Assembly (NCBI GenBank): GCA_004551945.1
Contig: SFPN01000003.1
Span: 24,008-88,007, forward strand
Direction of reading: 5' to 3'
DNA: 64,000 nt
Origin: Clostridiales bacterium
GTDB taxonomy: Bacteria; Bacillota; Clostridia; Oscillospirales; Oscillospiraceae
Shown: positions 33,528 through 42,031 of the stretch, one piece after another
Numbering within the stretch: position 1 is the stretch's first letter
How the letters are laid out: every line of letters starts with the position of its first letter
Made by a program: the position numbers and the translations under genes
Notes under the pieces: generated by a model
What the model saw: the letters and a program-made list of their open reading frames with translations, nothing else
Told to the model about the DNA's origin: nothing
The model's database searches: none

Positions 33528-35918
33528 ATGAAAACCGTACTGGAAGCCATCAAAGAACGACGTCTTTATCTGGACGGCGGCATGGGGAGTATGCTCCAGG
33601 CCGCCGGTTTGCCGGAGGGCCTGCTCCCCGACGTTTGGAGCATCCAGAACCCGCAGGCAATCCAGGATGTCCACCGGCAATATCTGGAGGCGGGCTGTCG
33701 GATCATTACCACCAACACCTTCGGGACCAACCGCCAGAAGCTGGCCCCCTATGGGCTCACCCCCGCCCAGGTAATGACCGCAGCAGTGGCCAACGTCCGG
33801 GCGGCCATGGAGCAAGCCGGGGTCACCGACGGCTACGTCTGTGCTGATCTTGGCCCCACGGGCAAACTGCTGAAGCCCTACGGAGACCTGGATTTTGAAG
33901 ACGCAGTGGACCTGTTTGCCGAGACGGCCCGGGCCGCCGCCCAGGCAGGGGCAGACTGCGTCCTGGTAGAGACCATGAGCGACCTGTATGAGCTAAAGGC
34001 CGCCGTGGTGGCCGTGAAGGAAAACTGTGACCTGCCCATCTTTGCCAGCCTGATTTTCGACGGCACCGGCAAGCTCCTCACCGGCGGCTCGCCCCGGGCG
34101 GCTGTGGCCCTGATGGAGGGCCTGGGGGTGAACGTCTTCGGCATCAACTGCGGCCTGGGCCCCAAGGAGATGGCCCCGGTGTTTGAGGCCTTCTGGGCGG
34201 ATTCCTCCACCCCGCTGCTCCTCCAGCCCAACGCGGGCCTGCCCAGAAGCGAAGGGGGCAAGGCGGTCTACGACGTGGACCCCCAGACCTACGCCGCCGA
34301 GATGCTCCCCCTGGCCCCTATGGCCACGGTGATGGGCGGCTGCTGCGGCACTACCCCCGCCCATCTGAAAGCCCTTATTGAGGCCACCCGGGACATCCCC
34401 CTGCCGGAGGTCACCCAGAAGGAGACCTGCTTTATCACCTCCTACTGCCAGGCGGTGGCCCTGGACGGGAAGCACCCGGTGATCATCGGCGAGCGCATCA
34501 ACCCCACCGGCAAGAAAAAACTCCAGGCCGCTCTCCGGGAGGGGGACACCGGCTATGTGCTGAACGAAGCCCTCAAGCAGGAGGAGGCCGGGGCCCACAT
34601 CCTGGACGTGAACGTGGGCCTGCCGGGCCTGGACGAGCCTGCTGTGCTCACCGCCACCATGGAGGCCATCCAGGAGGTCACCGGCTTGCCCCTCCAGCTG
34701 GACACCTCCAACCCCGAAGCCATGGAGCGGGCCCTGCGCCGGTACAACGGCAAGCCCCTCATCAACTCGGTCAACGGCAAGGAGGAGAGCCTGAACGCCA
34801 TCCTTCCCCTGGTGAAAAAGTACGGCGGCGGTCTGGTGTGCCTGGCGCTGGACGACGACGGGATTCCTGAGACTGTGGAAGGCCGGGTGGCCATCGCCCA
34901 GAAGATCATCCGCCGGGCGGAGGAACTGGGCATTCCCCGCCGGGAGCTGCTGGTGGACGGCCTGACCATGCCGGTGAGCGCCGGGGGAGAGAACGCCAAC
35001 GTTACCCTGGGCACCCTCTGCCAGGCCAAGCAGGTCCTGGGGGTGAAAACCGCCCTGGGCGTTTCCAACGTGTCCTTCGGCCTGCCCAAGCGGGAGCAGC
35101 TGAACCAGGCCTTCTTCACCATGGCCCTCCAGGGTGGCCTGGATGGGGCCATCATCAACCCCATGAGCGCCCCTATGATGGCCGCCTACCGGTCCTACTG
35201 CGCCCTCACCGGCCTGGACGACCAGTGCCAGGTCTATATGGAGGCCTTCCGGGACGCGGCCCCTGCCGCCGCTCCCGTCCCCAAGGCAGCGGACGGCCAG
35301 GTGACCCTCCACCAGGCTGTGTGCAAGGGCTTAAAGGAAGCCGCCGCCAGCCAGGCCAAGGCCCAGGCGGCCTCCGGCACAGCCATCCTGGACATCATCA
35401 ACAGCCAGCTGGTGCCCGCCCTGGACGAGGTGGGCAAGGGCTTTGAGAAGGGCACCCTCTTCCTGCCCCAGCTGCTCATGAGCGCCGAGGCCGCCAAGGA
35501 GGCCTTCCAGGTGCTGAAGGAGTATCTCCCCGCGGCGGAAAACGCCGGGGAGCCCCAGATCATCCTGGCTACTGTTAAGGGAGACATCCACGACATCGGC
35601 AAGAACATCGTAAAGGTCCTGCTGGAGAGCTATCGCTTCCGGGTGCTGGACCTGGGCAAGGACGTATCCCCGGAGACCATCGTGGAGACTGCCCGGGAGA
35701 AAAAGATCCCCCTGGTGGGCCTGTCCGCTCTGATGACCACCACCGCCCCCTACATGGAGGAGACCATCCGCCAGCTGCGGCAGGCGGACCTGCCCTGCAA
35801 GGTGGTGGTGGGCGGCGCGGTCATCACCCAGGACTATGCCGACAGCATCGGCGCCGACTGCTACGCGGCGGACGCCATGGAGACGGTGCACTACGCCCAG
35901 AGCCTGCTGGAGCCCTGA
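33528..35918 (+). CDS. metH: Cobalamin-dependent methionine synthase (without activation domain)
   Basis: The enzyme moves a methyl group from 5-methyl-THF to homocysteine through cobalamin. At 796 residues it is about 400 shorter than E. coli MetH. Homocysteine domain 1-290 (LDGGMGSML, GINCGLGP, MGGCCGTTPAH with zinc cysteines); pterin domain about 310-580 (IIGERINPTGKK, LDVNVGLPG, INSVNGKEE); B12 cap from about 590 and Rossmann part with the cobalt-ligand motif KGDIHDIGKN. The activation domain is encoded by the preceding gene. ATG 33528 follows AAAGGGGAG. Together with metF, ahcY and metK it closes the methyl cycle. Confidence 0.97.
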   Translation: MKTVLEAIKERRLYLDGGMGSMLQAAGLPEGLLPDVWSIQNPQAIQDVHRQYLEAGCRIITTNTFGTNRQKLAPYGLTPAQVMTAAVANVRAAMEQAGVTDGYVCADLGPTGKLLKPYGDLDFEDAVDLFAETARAAAQAGADCVLVETMSDLYELKAAVVAVKENCDLPIFASLIFDGTGKLLTGGSPRAAVALMEGLGVNVFGINCGLGPKEMAPVFEAFWADSSTPLLLQPNAGLPRSEGGKAVYDVDPQTYAAEMLPLAPMATVMGGCCGTTPAHLKALIEATRDIPLPEVTQKETCFITSYCQAVALDGKHPVIIGERINPTGKKKLQAALREGDTGYVLNEALKQEEAGAHILDVNVGLPGLDEPAVLTATMEAIQEVTGLPLQLDTSNPEAMERALRRYNGKPLINSVNGKEESLNAILPLVKKYGGGLVCLALDDDGIPETVEGRVAIAQKIIRRAEELGIPRRELLVDGLTMPVSAGGENANVTLGTLCQAKQVLGVKTALGVSNVSFGLPKREQLNQAFFTMALQGGLDGAIINPMSAPMMAAYRSYCALTGLDDQCQVYMEAFRDAAPAAAPVPKAADGQVTLHQAVCKGLKEAAASQAKAQAASGTAILDIINSQLVPALDEVGKGFEKGTLFLPQLLMSAEAAKEAFQVLKEYLPAAENAGEPQIILATVKGDIHDIGKNIVKVLLESYRFRVLDLGKDVSPETIVETAREKKIPLVGLSALMTTTAPYMEETIRQLRQADLPCKVVVGGAVITQDYADSIGADCYAADAMETVHYAQSLLEP

Positions 35919-35990
35919 GCAAAGAGCCAAGGAAACCCTGTTCTTTCGGTAGAAAATTATTATTCCTGACAATTTTTTCACATGAAATAG

Positions 35991-36019
35991 TTGACAGTAA
36001 AAAAATATGGTGCTACGAT
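35991..36019 (+). promoter_or_regulatory. Promoter of the Rh-type channel gene
   Basis: TTGACA (35991-35996), 17 bases, TACGAT (36014-36019). The expected start near 36026 falls inside the left arm of the hairpin listed next. Confidence 0.8.
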
Positions 36020-36022
36020 TAC

Positions 36023-36067
36023 ATCACGCAAGGGACCCTTCGCCCCGGTCCCTTGCGTGATTTTTTT
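36023..36067 (+). terminator. Terminator-like hairpin in the 5' leader of the Rh-type gene
   Basis: A perfect 15-base stem (36023-36037 with 36047-36061) and seven T residues form a textbook intrinsic terminator, but it begins within about ten bases after the promoter and before the gene. It may end metH read-through, attenuate the Rh gene, or cap its mRNA. Confidence 0.8.
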
Positions 36068-36091
36068 CGAGAGAGAGGACAGTGTAACAGC

Positions 36092-37300
36092 ATGAAATCC
36101 AACAGAAATGTCGGACTGTTGATCGTCTTCCTGCTGATCACCGTGGTGATGGCAGTGGCGTTCTTCCCGTCCGTCAACCCCAACGTAGAAGAAGGGCTGC
36201 GTGCCATTGCTCCCATTGACACCAGCAGCCTGGACAACGCCACCCGCACCATTTTTGACTCCATTACTTACGCCAGATCCATCCACATCCTGGCTATGCT
36301 TCTGGTAGGCTTCGGCTTCCTGATGGTTTTCCTGCGGGGCCATGAGTTTACCTCCCTCACCGCCACCTTCCTGGCTGTGAGCATCTCCGTCCCCGTCTAT
36401 ATGCTGGTCAAGAGCTTCCTGCCCGGGGAGTTCGAGGTTATGAACATCAACGGCTTCCTGTTTGCCGAGTTTGCCGCCGCCAGCTTGCTCATCTGCATGG
36501 GCGCGGTGCTGGGCCGGCTGAAAATGGACCAGTACTTCGTGCTGGGCATTCTCTTTACCATCGCTTATATCTTCAATGAATGGCTCCTGCTGGAAAGCGG
36601 CGTCTTTGAAGGTTTCCTGGACACCGGCGGGTCCGTTGCCATCCACGCCTTCGGCGCTTACTTCGGCCTGGGCGTTGTGGCCATGACGGACAAGAAGTTT
36701 GCCGGCAAGCCCGGCCCCAAGGCGGACAAGATCAGCAACGAGTTCTGCCTGCTGGGCAGCATGATTCTGTGGCTCTTCTGGCCCTCCTTCACCAGCTCCG
36801 TGGTGGCGCCCGAGCGGGGCTACCTGACCGTGCTGAACACCGTGCTGGCTCTGTGCGGCTCCACCCTGGCAACCTACATCTTCACCAAGCTCATCCGGGG
36901 CAAGATTGAGATCGAAGACATCGCCAACGCGGCTCTGGCCGGCGGCGTGTGCATCGGCTCCACCTGCTCCACTGCCAACCCCGGCTTCGCTATGGTCATC
37001 GGCATCTGCGCCGGCATCCTGAGCACCGTGGGCTTCTCCATCATCGCCCCCAAGGTCTGCAAGCTCATCCGGGGCACCGATACCTGCGGCGTGCACAACC
37101 TGCACGGTATGCCCGGCCTGCTGGGCGGCCTGTTCGCCATTGCCATCACTGGCAACGTGGGCGTCCAGGTGGGCGCTGTGGTCTGCACCGTGGTGGTGGG
37201 CCTGGTTCTGGGCCGCATCTGTGGCGCCATCCTGGGTCTCTTCGGCACCAAGGAAGACACCTACAGCGACGAGAGCGACTTCATCCTGGAAGAGGAATAA
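36092..37300 (+). CDS. Rh-type ammonium channel (Amt/Rh superfamily)
   Basis: This 402-residue protein with eleven or twelve membrane helices is closer to Rh glycoproteins than to AmtB by motif. Seen: GGSVAIHAFGAYFGLGV (Rh pattern GGSMTIHTFGAYFGL, first pore histidine) and DTCGVHNLHGMPGLLGG (Rh pattern DTCGxHNLHGxPG, second pore histidine). It should pass NH3 (and perhaps CO2) across the membrane. ATG 36092 follows GAGAGAGGAC. No glnK is present next to it, unlike most amt genes. The cytoplasmic end is acidic (SDESDFILEEE). Confidence 0.9.
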   Translation: MKSNRNVGLLIVFLLITVVMAVAFFPSVNPNVEEGLRAIAPIDTSSLDNATRTIFDSITYARSIHILAMLLVGFGFLMVFLRGHEFTSLTATFLAVSISVPVYMLVKSFLPGEFEVMNINGFLFAEFAAASLLICMGAVLGRLKMDQYFVLGILFTIAYIFNEWLLLESGVFEGFLDTGGSVAIHAFGAYFGLGVVAMTDKKFAGKPGPKADKISNEFCLLGSMILWLFWPSFTSSVVAPERGYLTVLNTVLALCGSTLATYIFTKLIRGKIEIEDIANAALAGGVCIGSTCSTANPGFAMVIGICAGILSTVGFSIIAPKVCKLIRGTDTCGVHNLHGMPGLLGGLFAIAITGNVGVQVGAVVCTVVVGLVLGRICGAILGLFGTKEDTYSDESDFILEEE

Positions 37301-37324
37301 ACAACCGATATACGCATGTTACGA

Positions 37325-37356
37325 AAAGCGCCGCCGGAAATCCGGCGGCGCTTTTG
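37325..37356 (+). terminator. Terminator of the Rh-type gene
   Basis: A 14-base perfect stem (AAAGCGCCGCCGGA, loop AA, its complement, 37325-37354) ends in TTTT, 24 bases after the stop codon. Confidence 0.88.
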
Positions 37357-37439
37357 TGTGTCCATCCTCCGGCTGGGACAAGGTTTGCTGCGAGGGAAAG
37401 GCACAGATTGAATGAAGTTTATAATTATAGATTTTTCTG

Positions 37440-37468
37440 TTGCATCCTCGAGTCTATTGTGATAAACT
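37440..37468 (+). promoter_or_regulatory. Promoter of the SLH-like exported protein
   Basis: TTGCAT (37440-37445), 17 bases, TAAACT (37463-37468), about 38 bases before the ATG. Confidence 0.65.
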
Positions 37469-37505
37469 TACAGCAGAATCATCTGTTGGAGAAAGGAGAA
37501 GCAAC

Positions 37506-38738
37506 ATGAAACGAATGATTTTTGCGGTCCTGACCGCGCTGCTGGCCCTGGGACTTTGGCCCTCTGCTCTGGCAGCGGAGGAAAGCGAGGGCTCCTTTGA
37601 CCGGTTTGCCGTGGTGTCCCCGGAGACCTACCGCCAGTTCAGGGACATTGATGAAAGCAAGTGGTATGGAGCAGAACAGCAGGGGGTCATTCAGAGAGCC
37701 TGTGACCTGGGCATTTTGCACGGCATGGAAGCGAGCCGCTTCCTGCCGGAAGGAAACCTTCGGGTCAGCGAGGCCATTAAGATCGCCTGTGTGGTTCATG
37801 GAATCTATACCACGGGAAACGCCGCCGCCATTTCACCTCAGCCAGGGAAGAACTGGGCCGCGCCCTACATCGCCTATGCCCTGGAGCAGGGCATCATCCG
37901 GGAGGGAGACTTTGCCGACTACGGAGCCTATGCAACCCGGGCTCAGATGGCGTATATTTTTGCCCATTGTCTGCCGGAGGAAGCACTCCCTGCGATGAAC
38001 ACCATTGCTGGGATCGAGGAGGTAAAGACCCATTATATGCTGTTTCCTCACCAATATGCAGAGGAGATCTTCCTGCTTTATCGGGCAGGCGTTCTTCTGG
38101 GGGATCAGGGAACCCGGGCGTTCCGGCCGGACGCCGAGATTACCCGGGCGGAGACAGCGGCCATCGTGACCCGCCTGACGGACCCCTCCCAGCGGGAACA
38201 CTTTGAGATTCTTTTGCGGGATATGGATATGGGCTGCTATCGTGATTTTGCTGTGACCAATGAACGGGGAGAGACCATTTGCCTTGGCCAGCAGCCCTAT
38301 GAGGATGTGCTAGCCTTTCTGGAAGGGAGAACCCCTGATTATGTACAAACATGGAAAGACGAGGAAGTCGCGCGAACAGAGGTGCGGGAAACCTACTCTG
38401 ACCTGGAGATTATCTACGCAATTGGGGACATAAACCCAACGGATGCCTATGTTTATGGAATCATTTTCACCAGCCAGGCCTACCATGTAGTCAACGGAAT
38501 TACAGTCGGAGATTCGGGGGCTGCGCTGGAAGCAAAGTACGAGCCGGGCCAGCTTACCTATTCTCCGCCTGAGCCACTTGCCGGTGACGGAGCGGCCTAT
38601 TTTGACGGTAGCTATAGCTACAGTCCAGATTTAAAGGCTCCGGATGCCACCCGGCATTATTCCGGAATCACCTATATAATGGAAGGAGACACAAAAGATC
38701 GGATCAAAGAAATCAGCATGGGATGTAAGTTCAACTGA
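37506..38738 (+). CDS. Exported protein with SLH-like repeats
   Basis: This 410-residue protein has a signal peptide (MKRMIFAVLTALLALGL, cleavage near ALAAEE). Residues about 35-225 hold three S-layer-homology-like units: FRDIDESKWYGAEQQGVI...ILHG...RFLPEGNLRVSEAIKIA, WAAPYIAYALEQGIIREGDFADYGAYATRAQMAYIFA, and a third ending TRAFRPDAEITRAETAAIVTRL, each read in parts. SLH domains bind secondary wall polymers. The C-terminal 185 residues are not recognised, without cysteines of note. ATG 37506 follows AAAGGAG. Base composition is less GC-rich than its neighbours, which hints at separate origin. It is monocistronic. Confidence 0.85.
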   Translation: MKRMIFAVLTALLALGLWPSALAAEESEGSFDRFAVVSPETYRQFRDIDESKWYGAEQQGVIQRACDLGILHGMEASRFLPEGNLRVSEAIKIACVVHGIYTTGNAAAISPQPGKNWAAPYIAYALEQGIIREGDFADYGAYATRAQMAYIFAHCLPEEALPAMNTIAGIEEVKTHYMLFPHQYAEEIFLLYRAGVLLGDQGTRAFRPDAEITRAETAAIVTRLTDPSQREHFEILLRDMDMGCYRDFAVTNERGETICLGQQPYEDVLAFLEGRTPDYVQTWKDEEVARTEVRETYSDLEIIYAIGDINPTDAYVYGIIFTSQAYHVVNGITVGDSGAALEAKYEPGQLTYSPPEPLAGDGAAYFDGSYSYSPDLKAPDATRHYSGITYIMEGDTKDRIKEISMGCKFN

Positions 38739-38750
38739 TTTGGCCCAGTC

Positions 38751-38782
38751 AGCGCACCGCCGTTTTTTCGGTGGTGCGCTTT
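38751..38782 (+). terminator. Terminator of the SLH-like gene
   Basis: Arms AGCGCACCGCCG and CGGTGGTGCGCT (one wobble) surround a T6 loop; a further T-rich tract follows near 38789-38795. Confidence 0.8.
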
Positions 38783-38804
38783 CCGTTCTTTTTTTCTCTG
38801 GCCG

Positions 38805-38833
38805 TTGCAAAACACGGGATAAGTTGCTATAAT
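38805..38833 (+). promoter_or_regulatory. Promoter of the smc-ftsY operon
   Basis: TTGCAA (38805-38810), 17 bases, consensus TATAAT (38828-38833). The preceding bases CG and following AAC match the efp promoter. Confidence 0.85.
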
Positions 38834-38875
38834 AAACTGAATTATAATCTTTTTTATTATAAGGGGGAGAGAGGC

Positions 38876-41800
38876 TTGCAGCTGAAAACACTGGAACTCC
38901 AGGGCTTCAAGTCCTTTCCCGACAAGACGGTGCTCACCTTCGACCATCCCATCACCGCCATTGTGGGGCCCAACGGCAGCGGCAAGTCCAACCTGGCCGA
39001 CGCCATCCGCTGGGTTCTGGGGGAGCAGTCCGCCCGGCAGCTTCGGGGGGGCAGGATGGAGGACGTGATCTTCGGCGGCGCCCAGGGGCGCAGGGGACAG
39101 GGGTTTGCCCAGGTCTCCCTCACCCTCACCGGCTGCCAGGATCTGCGCCCGGACCAGGAGGACGAGATCACCGTCACCCGCCGGTATTACCGGTCCGGGG
39201 AGAGCGAATACTACATAAACCGCCAGCAGGTCCGCCTGCGGGACGTCAGCGAGCTGTTCATGGACACCGGCCTGGGGCAGGAGGGCTACGCCCTCATCGG
39301 CCAGGGGCGGATCGACGAGATCCTCTCCGCCCGGAGCACCCAGCGGCGGGAGATCTTTGAGGAGGCCGCGGGCATCTCCCACTGCCGCCACCAGAAGGAG
39401 GAGACCCAGCGAAAGCTGGAGCGAACCCAGGAAAACCTTCTCCGGGTGGCCGACAAGCTGGAGGAGCTGGAGCTCCAGCGCACCCCCCTCCAGGCTCAGG
39501 CGGAGAAGGCCCGGCAGTATCTGGCCCTGCGGGAGGAGCTGCGGGTGCTGGAGATCTCCCTGTGGCTGGATCAGCTGGAAGAGGCCAAGGGGAAGAGCGA
39601 CAAGCTCCGGTCCCAGCACGAAGCCGCCCTTCATCAGCTGACCCAGTGCACCCAGGAGGCGGACCGGCTTTATGCCAAAAGCGAGGAGCTGCTCCTGCGC
39701 CTCCGGGACCTGGAGGACCAGGGGGAGCGCCAGAGAAGCCAACTGACCCAAATCGAATCCGACCTGCGCGCCGGCCGGCAGCGTGTCCAGCTGCTCCAGG
39801 GGCGCATCCAACAAAACGAAGCCGCCGCCCGCCGCCTGCGGGGGGAGCTGGCGGAGAAAAGCGCCCGGCAGACGGGGCTGGAGGAGGAGCTTGCCCGGCA
39901 AAGAGCTCATCTGTCCCAGCTGCGCCGCCGGGAGACCGCCTGCCGGGAGGAACTATCCCAGGCCCAAGCGGACCTGCGCAAGACCCAGGAAACCCAGGCC
40001 CAAGCCCGCCGGGACCAGGCGGAAGCCCTCCGCCAGAGCCAGGAGGACCTGACCCGCTGCCAAAGGCGTCAAGCCCAGGCGGAAGAGGCCTGGATGGTCC
40101 AGCGGATGCAGACCCACACCCTGGCCGCCCGACAAACCCTCCTGGAGGAGATGGCCCAGCACTACGAGGGCTACACCAAGGGGGTCAAAACCGCCATGAA
40201 CGCCGTCCAGGCGGGGAAACTCTCCGGGGTTCTCGGCCCTGTGGGCCAGCTGTTCCGGGTTCCTGCCCGGTACACCCTGGCTCTGGAAACAGCCCTGGGC
40301 GCCGCCATGCAGAACCTGCTGGTGGAGGACGAGGAAGCGGGCAAGGCTGTGCTCCAATACCTGAAACAGAAAAACGGCGGGCGGATCACCTGCCTGCCGC
40401 TGACCGCCCTCCGGCCCACATTTTTAAAGGAGGAGGGCCTGGAACAGGAACCGGGGGTTTTGGCGGTGGCTGCCGACCTAGTGGATTGCCCGGCCCCCTG
40501 CCGCCCGGCGGCCCAGTCCCTGCTGGGACGGACCGTGGTGGTGGACAATCTGGACCACGGCGTCCGCTTGGCAAAAAAGCGGCGCTACCGCTTCCCGGTG
40601 GTCACCCTGGACGGGGAGATTCTCCGACCCGGCGGCTCCATGACCGGCGGCTCCGTGAGCCGTCAGGGGGGCATCCTCTCCCGGGGAGCAGAGGAGGACG
40701 GGCTGAAAGCCCAGCTGGCTCAGGCCCAAACCCTTCTGCGCCAGCGGGAGGAAGCCCTGACCCAGGCCAAACAAGAAACCCAGCAGGCCGCCCAGAGGCT
40801 GGACAGCCTGCAAAAAGCCCAAACCGCTCAGCCCATGGGCCAGGCGGAATCTGACCAAACCCAGCGGGTAGCCGCTCTCCGGGAGCAGCTGGCCGCTTTG
40901 GAGGCGGAAACGAGGGCCTCTGCCCCGCTGCTGGACCAGCTCACCGGCCAGCAGACCGCCGCCCAGGCCGACCGGGTCCGGCAGACCCAGCAGCTGGAGC
41001 GCTATGACCGGGAAAACCAGGATCTCCAGGGGGAAATTGCTTCTCTGGAGGTCCAGGACCGGACCCTGGCAGAGCAGCAGGCGGACCTGTCCGCCTGCCT
41101 GACCCAGACCACCCGGGAAAAGACCGAAACCGAAGGGGAGCGCACCCAGACCGACCGGCAGGCCAGAGGGGAGAACGAGCGGCAGCTCCGGCTCCAGCAG
41201 GAGTCCTCTGCCTTAGAGCAAAAGCGGCTCCAGGCATCCATGGAGGAGTCCCGCCTGCTGGACAAGCTGTGGGACACCTACGGGGTGACCCACCAGGGAG
41301 CGCTGGCCATCCGGGTGAAGCTGGACAGCCCCGCCAAGGCCAGCCGTCAGGCGGCCCGGCTGAAGGAGTCCATCCGGGCCCTTGGCCAGGTAAACCTGGG
41401 GGCCGTGGAGGAATTTCAGCGGGTGGAGGAGCGCTACCAATACTTAAACGGCCAGCGCGCCGACGTGGAGACCGCCCGCCGGGAGCTGGAGGGCGTGATC
41501 CAGGAGATTACACGGGAAATGAAGATCCGCTTTCTGGAGACCTTCGGCCAGGTCCGCGCCGCCTTTTCCCAGACCTTTGCCGACCTGTTCGGCGGCGGCC
41601 AGGGGGAGCTGGCCCTGGAGGACGAAACCGACGTGCTGAATTCCGGCATTGAGATCCGGGTCCAGCCCCCGGGAAAGACCCTGCGGGCCATCAGCCTGCT
41701 CTCCGGGGGAGAGCGGTCCTTGGTGGCCATCGCCCTGTACTTTGCCCTTTTGAAGATCCATCCCACCCCCTTCTGCGTGGTGGATGAGATCGAGGCCGCC

Positions 41801-42031
41801 CTGGACGAGGCCAATGGGGCCCGGTTCATCCGGTACCTCCGGGCCATGGGGCGGCAGACCCAGTTCATTCTCATCACCCACCGGCGGGAGACCATGGAGG
41901 CCGCGGACCTGCTCTACGGCGTCACCATGGAGCGCCAGGGGGTCAGCAAGGTTCTGCGGCTGGACCTGCACCAGGCGGAAGCCCTGCTGGAAACTGCGAC
42001 AACAGGAGGAAACCCAAATGGGACTGTTTAA
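38876..42031 (+). CDS. smc: Chromosome segregation protein SMC
   Basis: SMC is the ATPase of the condensin complex that compacts and separates chromosomes. From TTG 38876 (after AAGGGGGAGA) it has 1051 residues, somewhat shorter than the usual 1150-1200, so the coiled-coil arms are short. Seen: N-terminal GFKSFPDKT and Walker A GPNGSGKSNL, QGRIDEIL, arms rich in Q, R, E and A from about 170 to 480 and 650 to 880, a hinge around 490-630 (GVLGPVGQLFRV), the signature LLSGGERSLVAIAL and Walker B PFCVVDEIEAALDEAN. It heads a long operon and overlaps ftsY by 14 bases. Confidence 0.97.
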   Translation: MQLKTLELQGFKSFPDKTVLTFDHPITAIVGPNGSGKSNLADAIRWVLGEQSARQLRGGRMEDVIFGGAQGRRGQGFAQVSLTLTGCQDLRPDQEDEITVTRRYYRSGESEYYINRQQVRLRDVSELFMDTGLGQEGYALIGQGRIDEILSARSTQRREIFEEAAGISHCRHQKEETQRKLERTQENLLRVADKLEELELQRTPLQAQAEKARQYLALREELRVLEISLWLDQLEEAKGKSDKLRSQHEAALHQLTQCTQEADRLYAKSEELLLRLRDLEDQGERQRSQLTQIESDLRAGRQRVQLLQGRIQQNEAAARRLRGELAEKSARQTGLEEELARQRAHLSQLRRRETACREELSQAQADLRKTQETQAQARRDQAEALRQSQEDLTRCQRRQAQAEEAWMVQRMQTHTLAARQTLLEEMAQHYEGYTKGVKTAMNAVQAGKLSGVLGPVGQLFRVPARYTLALETALGAAMQNLLVEDEEAGKAVLQYLKQKNGGRITCLPLTALRPTFLKEEGLEQEPGVLAVAADLVDCPAPCRPAAQSLLGRTVVVDNLDHGVRLAKKRRYRFPVVTLDGEILRPGGSMTGGSVSRQGGILSRGAEEDGLKAQLAQAQTLLRQREEALTQAKQETQQAAQRLDSLQKAQTAQPMGQAESDQTQRVAALREQLAALEAETRASAPLLDQLTGQQTAAQADRVRQTQQLERYDRENQDLQGEIASLEVQDRTLAEQQADLSACLTQTTREKTETEGERTQTDRQARGENERQLRLQQESSALEQKRLQASMEESRLLDKLWDTYGVTHQGALAIRVKLDSPAKASRQAARLKESIRALGQVNLGAVEEFQRVEERYQYLNGQRADVETARRELEGVIQEITREMKIRFLETFGQVRAAFSQTFADLFGGGQGELALEDETDVLNSGIEIRVQPPGKTLRAISLLSGGERSLVAIALYFALLKIHPTPFCVVDEIEAALDEANGARFIRYLRAMGRQTQFILITHRRETMEAADLLYGVTMERQGVSKVLRLDLHQAEALLETATTGGNPNGTV

